DNA of 10,794 bases, taken from the NCBI GenBank assembly GCA_041486115.1, contig JBGPKT010000074.1:1-10794 (forward strand), given 5' to 3'. Source of the DNA: JACQBY01 sp041486115. Lineage in GTDB: Bacteria > Nitrospirota > Nitrospiria > JACQBW01. A model generated the notes under the pieces. It did not search any database. It saw only the letters and a program-made list of their open reading frames with translations, and was not told where the DNA came from. A program made the translations under genes and the position numbers. This document shows, piece by piece, positions 5,500 through 10,794 of the stretch; within the stretch, counting starts at the first letter, position 1; each line of letters begins with the position of its first letter.

Positions 5500-5641
5500 G
5501 GTATTCAACAGATCAGGGGGACAACCCTCGTCTCCGACGCCGACAAAGTTACCCTCATCTCTATATTTTTACATTAAGGTGGGGTAATCAAACGTCGTCG
5601 AAGTCTCCGCTCAAGTTATCCCCCCTGATCTGTTGAATACC
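5500..5641. repeat. Fold-back element E2 (142 bp)
   Basis: The 21-base arms 5500-5520 (starting GGTATTCAACAG) and 5621-5641 are perfect inverted copies. After a one-base bulge, ACAAC (5521-5525) pairs with GTTAT (5615-5619) with one mismatch. An inner stem pairs TTACCC (5549-5554) with GGGTAA (5582-5587). The core shares TCTCCGAC (5531-5538), GTAATCAAAC (5584-5593) and GTCTCC (5603-5608) with E1 at 3172-3287. The TCTCC-to-GTCTCC distance is 72 bases here and 68 in E1. The arms differ completely from E1. It fills almost the whole thiolase-pfkA gap, ending 25 bases before the pfkA ATG. Any transcript crossing the gap would fold into a long hairpin. No T-tract follows, so it is not a standard terminator. 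Confidence 0.85.
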
Positions 5642-5666
5642 GCCTCACTAGAAAGGACCGCAGGAG

Positions 5667-6638
5667 ATGAAAAGAATAGGGGTTTTAACCAGCGGAGGGG
5701 ATGCGCCGGGGATGAATGCGGCAATCCGTGCGGTGACGCGAACCGGAATCGCCTCCGGACTCGAGGTTATGGGCGTCCGTTGCGGCTATACGGGATTAAT
5801 TTCCGGAGACATGATTCCCCTCGGGGCTCGCGATGTCGGAGGTATTATCGAGCGGGGCGGAACCATGCTGGAGAGCGCGAGGTGCCCCGAGTTTGAGACA
5901 GAAGAGGGGCGGCGCAAGGCGATAGCGACTCTCCGGTCAAATGGGATCGACGCCTTAATCGTGATTGGAGGAAACGGTTCCCAGGCAGGAGCCTGGTCCC
6001 TGTATAAAATGGGGATTCCTCTGGTGGGGATCGCCTCGACCATTGATAACGATCTGGTGGGGAGCGAGATTACGATCGGCGTCGATACCGCCATGAACAC
6101 CGCCCTGGATGCCATTGACCGGCTGAAAACCACCGCCTCATCGCACCATCGGGCATTTTTGGTCGAGGTCATGGGGAAAGGCTGCGGGTATTTGGCCCTG
6201 ATGGTGGGGATTGCCGGCGGTGCCGAAGTGATTGCCATTCCGGAAGCTTCCTGCACTCCCGAAGAGATCGCCCTGGGCCTTCGATCGGCGTATGACCGGG
6301 GTAAAAAGTTTGCCATTGCCGTGATCGCGGAGGGAATCAAGCATAAAACGGCTGATATTGCCGTCTACTTCAAAAAAAATCGCGAACAGATTGGCTTTGA
6401 CCTTCGGGTAACGACCCTGGGGCACGTTCAAAGAGGGGGATCTCCCGGGGCCTTTGACCGGCTTTTAGCGACCCGGATGGGGGCGAAGGCAGTGGAGGCT
6501 CTGGTTGGGGGAAAACAGGGTGTCCTGGTAGGCCTCCTAAAAGGGGAGATGGCGCTGACCCCGTTAGAAAAAGTGGCCAATCAGAAAAAACCGCTCGATC
6601 TGGGTCTGCTCGAGCTGGCCCGGATTCTCGCTCTCTAA
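5667..6638 (+). CDS. pfkA: 6-phosphofructokinase, ATP-type, with Asn103
   Basis: Converts fructose 6-phosphate to fructose 1,6-bisphosphate, the committed step of glycolysis. 323 residues (E. coli PfkA has 320). Recognised by GGDAPGMNA (10-18), ASTIDNDL with catalytic D127, TTASSHHR (substrate binding), VEVMGKGCGYLAL, GIAGGAE and LGHVQRGGSP. R21 and R25, which help bind effectors in E. coli, are present. The nucleotide motif reads GGNGS (101-105): Gly104 marks the ATP-type rather than the PPi-type (GGDDS), but Asp103, which helps bind Mg-ATP, is Asn. The ATG is preceded by AAAGGA at nine bases; a second AGGAG touches the ATG and is too close to act alone. No promoter is evident between E2 and the gene, so it is probably cotranscribed with the thiolase or served from within E2. 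Confidence 0.95.
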   Translation: MKRIGVLTSGGDAPGMNAAIRAVTRTGIASGLEVMGVRCGYTGLISGDMIPLGARDVGGIIERGGTMLESARCPEFETEEGRRKAIATLRSNGIDALIVIGGNGSQAGAWSLYKMGIPLVGIASTIDNDLVGSEITIGVDTAMNTALDAIDRLKTTASSHHRAFLVEVMGKGCGYLALMVGIAGGAEVIAIPEASCTPEEIALGLRSAYDRGKKFAIAVIAEGIKHKTADIAVYFKKNREQIGFDLRVTTLGHVQRGGSPGAFDRLLATRMGAKAVEALVGGKQGVLVGLLKGEMALTPLEKVANQKKPLDLGLLELARILAL

Positions 6639-6663
6639 GACCCTTCCGCCTGAGTCGTATTCT

Positions 6664-6692
6664 TTGTATTATAAATCTCAATTTGATACAAT
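6664..6692 (+). promoter_or_regulatory. Promoter of the PilZ gene, predicting a leaderless mRNA
   Basis: TTGTAT (6664-6669), a 17-base spacer and TACAAT (6687-6692). The expected transcript start is about 6699, one base before the ATG at 6700. No Shine-Dalgarno lies between, which fits leaderless translation. Confidence 0.6.
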
Positions 6693-6699
6693 TTACAGC

Positions 6700-7098
6700 A
6701 TGGCTAATAAAGCGGATTCGAAAAATTGTAAACGAAAATTCCCCAGGATAGATATTGATATGAAGGGAGATTTTCGGATACTTCAGGAAGAAAAAGATAA
6801 AGAACCGTTTCAAGGCCGGTTTAATACAGTCGGAAAAGGGGGAATGATGCTCGTATCACCTGTTCCGCTTGCCGTGGATACCTTTTTACAAGTTCGTTTA
6901 TTTGAGGGAAATCGTGTTATTACGTTTCTTTCGAAAGTCGTCTGGATGAACCCGGCAGATAAAAACGAAGAGAGAGATTTTAATGTCGGTCTCCAATATG
7001 ACCCCATGCACCAGGTTTCGCTTCTTGATATCGATTTCCTAATTCAAACCAGACAAAATAATCGGCAAAATCCGTCCAACCATAACCATACCCCATAA
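6700..7098 (+). CDS. PilZ-domain protein, probable c-di-GMP receptor
   Basis: 132 residues forming a single PilZ domain. The first signature RxxxR is R12-KFP-R16. The second, (D/N)xSxxG, is N42-T-V-G-K-G47 followed by Gly48, so the usual Ser is Val44. The beta-barrel continues with FLQVRLF, VVWMNP and FNVGLQYDP. Known PilZ proteins bind cyclic di-GMP and pass the signal to motility, pili, polysaccharide synthesis or transcription; no partner gene adjoins to say which. A TTG in the same frame at 6664 would add 12 residues but overlaps the promoter, so I chose the ATG at 6700. The last 20 residues are polar, rich in Asn/Gln/His, and probably flexible. The gene is 61 bases after pfkA but has its own promoter, and ends convergent with clpB. 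Confidence 0.85.
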   Translation: MANKADSKNCKRKFPRIDIDMKGDFRILQEEKDKEPFQGRFNTVGKGGMMLVSPVPLAVDTFLQVRLFEGNRVITFLSKVVWMNPADKNEERDFNVGLQYDPMHQVSLLDIDFLIQTRQNNRQNPSNHNHTP

Positions 7099-7108
7099 AT
7101 AAATTATT

Positions 7109-7149
7109 GCTGTAAAACAGCTTCTTTCAATCTTGAAACCGGTTTTAAG
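7109..7149. terminator. Weak hairpins in the PilZ/clpB convergent gap
   Basis: GCTGT (7109-7113) pairs with ACAGC (7117-7121) and is followed on the top strand by TTCTTTC. Next to it, CTTGAAACCGGTTTTAAG (7132-7149) is an 18-base palindrome with one G-T pair, directly after the clpB stop. Both are short and the T-runs are poor, so a terminator role in this 51-base gap is likely by position only. Confidence 0.35.
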
Positions 7150-9738
7150 TTACCCCTTTTTGCTAAAGGTCAGGGTCTGATTATCGGAGTCGACCTGGAC
7201 TTTATCCCCTTCTTTAAATTCTCCGGCCAGCATTTTCATGGCGAGCGGATTCAGGACATCCCGCTGAATGAGCCGTTTTAACGGCCTTGCGCCAAAGACC
7301 TGATCGTACCCGATCCTGGCCAGATAACTCTTTGCCGCTTCGGTCAAGGTGATCTCGATCTTTTTCTCCTGAAGACGGTTTTTCAGAAGGATCAACTGAA
7401 TATCGACAATGGTCTTTAACTGGTCCATCGTCAACGGATGGAAGATGATGATATCGTCAATCCGGTTTAAGAACTCCGGCCTGAAATGCTCCCTCAAAAC
7501 CGCTATAACCTTTGTTTTCATTTTGGGTTCATCTTTTGCCAGCTCGGAAATTTCCTGGCTACCCAGGTTGGAGGTCATAATGATGGCGGTATTCTTAAAA
7601 TCGACCGTTCTTCCCTGGCCGTCGGTCAGCCGGCCGTCGTCGAGAAGCTGTAGAAGCACATTGAAAACATCGGGGTGACCCTTTTCGATTTCATCAAACA
7701 AAAGAACAGAGTAAGGTTTTCTCCTGACCGCTTCGGTCAGCTGTCCCCCTTCTTCAAAACCGACATATCCGGGAGGGGCGCCAATCAGCCTGGAAACGGA
7801 ATGTTTTTCCATATATTCGGACATATCGATCCGGATCAGGGCCTGTTCATGGTCGAATAAAAATTCCGCCAGCGCCCGGGCAAGCTCTGTTTTTCCCACG
7901 CCGGTTGGTCCAAGAAAGATAAACGAACCGAGGGGCCGGTTCGGATCGCCGATACCGGCCCTCGACCGGCGTATGGCATTCGAAACCGCTTCAATCGCCT
8001 CTTCCTGGCCGACCACCCTTTTTTGCAGCCGGCTTTCCATCTGGACGAGTTTTTCAACTTCTCCCTCGAGCATCCTGGAGACGGGGATGCCGGTCCATTT
8101 AGAGACGATCTGGGCAATATCTTCCTCGTCGACCTCTTCTTTGAGCATCCGCTTTCCAAACCCCTGTAGTTTGAGATTGGCTTTTTCAAGCTCTTTGGCC
8201 AGTTCCACCAGCCGGCCATATTTCAATTCCGCCGCCCGGCCGAGGTTCCCTTCCCGTTCGGATTTTTCCGCTTCGATTTTGGTGGTTTCAATCTCCTCTT
8301 TTTTCTTTCGGATCTTCTGAATAATCTCCTTTTCATTTTTCCATTGGGCTTTTAAACCGGAATTTTCTTCTTTCAGCGCGGCGATATCCCTGTTGATCTT
8401 TTCGAGCCGTTCCAGAGAATCTTTGTCTTTATCTTTTTTAACCGCCTCCCGTTCGATTTCAAGCTGTAAGATCTTCCTCTCGATTTCATCCAGGGGAATC
8501 GGCATGCTGTCAATTTCCATTCGGAGCTTGGAGGCCGCTTCGTCTATTAAATCAATCGCTTTGTCGGGGAGAAACCGGTCGGAAATATAGCGGGAAGAGA
8601 GCGTCGCCGCGCTGACAATGGCAGAATCTTTAATCCGGACACCATGGTGGACCTCATATTTTTCTTTTAATCCCCTTAAAATGGAGATGGTCTCTTCAAC
8701 GGTCGGTTCATCGGCCAACACCGGCTGAAAACGGCGTTCAAGAGCAGAATCTTTTTCGATATATTTCCGGTATTCATTAAGAGTGGTTGCGCCGACGCAG
8801 CGGAGTTCTCCGCGCGCCAGAGGGGGTTTGAGCATATTGGAGGCATCCATCGCCCCTTCGGCGGCCCCCGCGCCGACAAGGGTATGGAGTTCATCAATAA
8901 AGAGGATCATCTCCCCCTGGGCGTCGACGACTTCCTTTAGAACCGCTTTTAACCGTTCTTCAAATTCTCCCCGGAATTTGGCCCCCGCGATTAAAGCTCC
9001 CATATCGAGCGCCAGAACTTTTTTATTCTTCAGCCCTTCCGGGACATCCCCTCGGGCAATCCGCTGGGCAAGCCCTTCGACAATCGCGGTTTTCCCGACG
9101 CCCGGCTCGCCAATTAAAACAGGGTTATTTTTTGTTCTGCGGGAGAGAACCTGGATGACCCTCCGGATCTCTTCGTCCCGGCCGATGACCGGGTCGAGTT
9201 TCCCCTTATGGGCCAAATCTGTCAGATCTCTGCTGTATTTTTGAAGGGCCTGATATTTCTCTTCGGCATTGGGGTCGGTGACCCGTTGAGACCCACGAAT
9301 TTCAACCAGGACTTTTAAAATATTTTCTTTATAAACCCCATGTGATTTTAAGAGCTTGCCGACGGCGCCCAAATCCTCTGACATCGCCAGAAGGAGATGC
9401 TCGGTGCTAATATAATCGTCTTTCAGATAGTCGGCCTCTTTTTCAGCTTTTTCAAAGGTTTGTATGAGACGTGGGGTGAGATAAACCTGACCGGACGACA
9501 TGCCGCTTCCGGTGACTTGTGGGGCTCTTTTAAGTTCCTCTGCGATGCTTTTTTTAATCCCTTCGCTATTTGCGCCCAGTTTTTTCAAAATGGGGAGAAT
9601 TACTCCCCCTTCCTGATCAATCAGGACAAAAAGAAGCTGTTCGACGTCAATTTGCTGGTGATTCTTTTTTTCAGCTTCGATTTGCGCTGTTTTAAGGGCT
9701 TCCTGGGTTTTTATCGTGAGTTTTTCTGGCCGGATCAT
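7150..9738 (-). CDS. clpB: ATP-dependent disaggregase ClpB (Hsp100)
   Basis: Hexameric AAA+ chaperone that works with DnaK to extract proteins from aggregates in the cytoplasm. 862 residues, full length. Order: Clp N-domain (about 1-150); AAA-1 with Walker A GEPGVGKT (210-217), Walker B with D282/E283, pore loop KFRGEFEER and RRF at 335-337; the coiled-coil middle domain (about 405-530) that marks ClpB rather than ClpA; AAA-2 with Walker A GPTGVGKT (610-617), Walker B with D682/E683, pore loop GYVG (657-660), Arg finger in FLNRIDD and sensor-2 GARPLKR. No ClpP-binding loop was recognised. An internal start for the short isoform was not examined. The ATG is preceded by AGGA at about seven bases. 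The promoter at 9788-9817 looks like housekeeping sigma; I found no CIRCE (HrcA) operator. Divergent from mazG. Confidence 0.98.
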   Translation of the reverse strand: MIRPEKLTIKTQEALKTAQIEAEKKNHQQIDVEQLLFVLIDQEGGVILPILKKLGANSEGIKKSIAEELKRAPQVTGSGMSSGQVYLTPRLIQTFEKAEKEADYLKDDYISTEHLLLAMSEDLGAVGKLLKSHGVYKENILKVLVEIRGSQRVTDPNAEEKYQALQKYSRDLTDLAHKGKLDPVIGRDEEIRRVIQVLSRRTKNNPVLIGEPGVGKTAIVEGLAQRIARGDVPEGLKNKKVLALDMGALIAGAKFRGEFEERLKAVLKEVVDAQGEMILFIDELHTLVGAGAAEGAMDASNMLKPPLARGELRCVGATTLNEYRKYIEKDSALERRFQPVLADEPTVEETISILRGLKEKYEVHHGVRIKDSAIVSAATLSSRYISDRFLPDKAIDLIDEAASKLRMEIDSMPIPLDEIERKILQLEIEREAVKKDKDKDSLERLEKINRDIAALKEENSGLKAQWKNEKEIIQKIRKKKEEIETTKIEAEKSEREGNLGRAAELKYGRLVELAKELEKANLKLQGFGKRMLKEEVDEEDIAQIVSKWTGIPVSRMLEGEVEKLVQMESRLQKRVVGQEEAIEAVSNAIRRSRAGIGDPNRPLGSFIFLGPTGVGKTELARALAEFLFDHEQALIRIDMSEYMEKHSVSRLIGAPPGYVGFEEGGQLTEAVRRKPYSVLLFDEIEKGHPDVFNVLLQLLDDGRLTDGQGRTVDFKNTAIIMTSNLGSQEISELAKDEPKMKTKVIAVLREHFRPEFLNRIDDIIIFHPLTMDQLKTIVDIQLILLKNRLQEKKIEITLTEAAKSYLARIGYDQVFGARPLKRLIQRDVLNPLAMKMLAGEFKEGDKVQVDSDNQTLTFSKKG

Positions 9739-9787
9739 GGGATTTTCCTAAGTTAATTTCGATGGATCGGAAATAAAACCGTTTAGT

Positions 9788-9817
9788 ATTATCTGAGGAT
9801 GAAATCCCAAAAGTCAA
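9788..9817 (-). promoter_or_regulatory. Sigma70-type promoter of clpB
   Basis: The bottom strand reads TTGACT (9817-9812), 18 bases, then GATAAT (9793-9788). The predicted start is near 9781, giving a leader of about 43 bases. It does not match the sigma32 -10 (CCCCAT type). Confidence 0.65.
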
Positions 9818-9837
9818 GGAGAAGAGAGCCAATTCGG

Positions 9838-9866
9838 TTGCGCTAAATCGATAATTTGAGTAATCT
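9838..9866 (+). promoter_or_regulatory. Weak promoter candidate for mazG
   Basis: TTGCGC (9838-9843), 17 bases, TAATCT (9861-9866), predicting a start at about 9873, next to the ATG at 9874. A better -10 alone, GATAAT (9850-9855), has no good -35 and would give a 12-base leader. In either case there is almost no room for a ribosome binding site. Confidence 0.3.
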
Positions 9867-9873
9867 ATCGGCT

Positions 9874-10647
9874 ATGAGCGAGTTATTTGACGAATTAATT
9901 CAAATCATGTCCCGCCTGAGAGGGGAGAAGGGGTGCCCGTGGGACAAACAGCAGACCCACGAATCGCTAAAGCCTTACCTGATAGAAGAGAGCCATGAAG
10001 TTCTGGAAGCCATTGACTTAAAAGATCCCCGGCATTTAACCGAAGAGCTGGGAGATCTCTTGCTTCAGGTGGTATTCCATGCCCAGATCGCGAAAGAAAA
10101 AGGGGATTTTTCGAGCGATGATATTTTGAAAGGACTGGTTGAAAAATTAAAAAACCGGCATCCTCACGTTTTTGGCGACGCGTCAGCCGAAACAGCCGAG
10201 GAGGTTCTCCGGGACTGGGAAAAAAACAAGATGAAAGAAAAGGAGGGGAAACGGGAGTCGTATCTCGATGGCGTTCCCCCCTCTCTTCCCGCGCTAATGA
10301 GAGCGCAGAAAGTGCAGAAAAAGGCCGCCCGGATCGGATTTGACTGGGTAAAAAAAGAAGAAATTGTCGCGAAGGTTGAAGAAGAATGGGATGAGTTTAA
10401 AAAAGCGGTCGACTTAAAAAGCCGGGAAGAGATCGAAGAAGAGGTCGGGGACATTTTTTTTACCCTGGTCAATCTTGCCCGTTTCTTAAAAATGGACTCG
10501 GAACAGCTATTAAGACAGTCGACGGAAAAATTTATCCTCCGGTTTCAAACCATGGAAAAAGAGGCCAAAAAATCCGGTCAATTGCTCGAAAAGATGACTT
10601 CCGCAGAGATGAATCACCTTTGGGATCAGGTGAAGAAAACCCTTTGA
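9874..10647 (+). CDS. mazG: Nucleoside triphosphate pyrophosphohydrolase MazG
   Basis: Hydrolyses NTPs or dNTPs to the monophosphate and pyrophosphate, clearing aberrant nucleotides; in E. coli it also affects ppGpp level. 257 residues from this ATG (E. coli MazG has 263). The first MazG domain has GCPWDKQQT (20-28), the metal-binding EExxE at 38-42 and ExxD at 58-61, then RRHPHVF-like NRHPHVF. The linker contains LPALMRAQK and IGFDW. The second domain (about 170-205) repeats EEEWDEF and EEEVGDIFF. An in-frame TTG at 9856 would add six residues, but the ATG matches the family start better. No Shine-Dalgarno is seen before either start. No mazEF toxin-antitoxin genes adjoin. Confidence 0.95.
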   Translation: MSELFDELIQIMSRLRGEKGCPWDKQQTHESLKPYLIEESHEVLEAIDLKDPRHLTEELGDLLLQVVFHAQIAKEKGDFSSDDILKGLVEKLKNRHPHVFGDASAETAEEVLRDWEKNKMKEKEGKRESYLDGVPPSLPALMRAQKVQKKAARIGFDWVKKEEIVAKVEEEWDEFKKAVDLKSREEIEEEVGDIFFTLVNLARFLKMDSEQLLRQSTEKFILRFQTMEKEAKKSGQLLEKMTSAEMNHLWDQVKKTL

Positions 10648-10657
10648 ACCGGCTGGC

Positions 10658-10686
10658 TTGCAATTTCTTAGAGAGTCCCCTATACT
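10658..10686 (+). promoter_or_regulatory. Sigma70-type promoter for the right-edge gene
   Basis: TTGCAA (10658-10663), exactly 17 bases, TATACT (10681-10686). The predicted start is near 10693, about 30 bases before the ATG at 10723. It suggests the right-edge gene starts a new transcription unit separate from mazG. Confidence 0.65.
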
Positions 10687-10722
10687 TTATTTAAATTGAT
10701 CATGTTGACGAAAAGGGCCTTA

Positions 10723-10794
10723 ATGCCTACCTTTACCTGCCGCATGGCCGCGGCAGACGGAACAATCATAGAAGAAAAGCTAGACGGTCCGAGC
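10723..10794 (+). CDS. Probable GspF/PilC-family inner-membrane protein, N-terminus only
   Basis: Only 24 codons lie in the window: MPTFTCRMAAADG, then TIIEEKLDGPS at the edge. The pattern MPxF-x-(Y/C)-(K/R)-x6-G-x-(I/V)-x2-(G/E)-x-L resembles the N-terminus of GspF/PilC proteins, the platform components of type II secretion and type IV pilus machines. AAAAGGG (10711-10717) gives a Shine-Dalgarno five bases before the ATG. An in-frame ATG at 10702 would add seven residues but has no ribosome binding site. With so short a piece the family call is tentative. Confidence 0.5.
   Translation, partial: MPTFTCRMAAADGTIIEEKLDGPS

Noticed and set aside
5500..5641. E2 as an integron attC site
   Set aside because: The expected GTTRRRY and RYYYAAC boxes are not at the arm ends and no integrase or cassette array is present, although the fold-back logic is similar.
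3172..5641. E1 and E2 as a CRISPR array or retron RNA
   Set aside because: Only two distant units, no regularly spaced repeats, no cas genes, and no reverse transcriptase in the window.
9739..9873. CIRCE or sigma32 heat-shock control of clpB
   Set aside because: No TTAGCACTC-N9-GAGTGCTAA repeat and no CCCCAT-type -10; a sigma70-type promoter fits instead.

Overview
The window reads as an ordinary chromosomal region of a free-living Gram-negative bacterium of moderate GC content. Signs of this are the conserved thrS-infC-rpmI translation block, PilZ, a probable GspF/PilC-family gene at the right edge, ClpB and MazG. A Nitrospirota-like or other deep-branching Gram-negative host would fit, but this is an impression from gene style and the sequence alone does not settle it. 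No transposase, integrase, phage gene or CRISPR array is visible.

Layout. Positions 1-3040 run leftward: tRNA-Val(GAC), thrS, infC and the start of rpmI. infC almost certainly starts at an AUA codon, with a Shine-Dalgarno sequence at ideal distance, and IF3 carries a 56-residue Pro/Lys/Glu-rich tail. Two hairpin-plus-U-tract structures bracket the tRNA; one lies only 26 nt before the thrS start codon. Positions 3041-3352 hold no gene, but contain a promoter-like sequence and a 116-bp fold-back element (E1). Positions 3353-3949 (leftward) encode a small regulator with a degenerate receiver-like N-terminus and a Fis-type helix-turn-helix. The 341-bp gap that follows (3950-4290) holds its likely promoter, a 12-bp palindrome, a strong leftward terminator, an all-GC hairpin and a hairpin beside the next gene's ribosome binding site.

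Positions 4291-7098 run rightward: acetyl-CoA acetyltransferase, a second fold-back element (E2, 142 bp), ATP-type 6-phosphofructokinase with an unusual Asn103, and a PilZ-domain protein that looks leaderless. clpB (leftward, 7150-9738) has a good sigma70-type promoter. It is divergent from mazG (rightward, 9874-10647). A clean promoter follows, and then the first 24 codons of a GspF/PilC-like gene.

The genes form several small units rather than one pathway: translation (thrS/infC/rpmI/tRNA), carbon metabolism (thiolase, PFK), and proteostasis and nucleotide-pool cleaning (clpB, mazG). The signal that known features explain least is the pair E1/E2. These are two fold-back elements 2.2 kb apart that share a conserved core (TCTCCGAC ... 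GTAAyCAAAC ... GTCTCC, with near-identical spacing). Their outer arms are unrelated in sequence, yet each arm pairs with its own partner.
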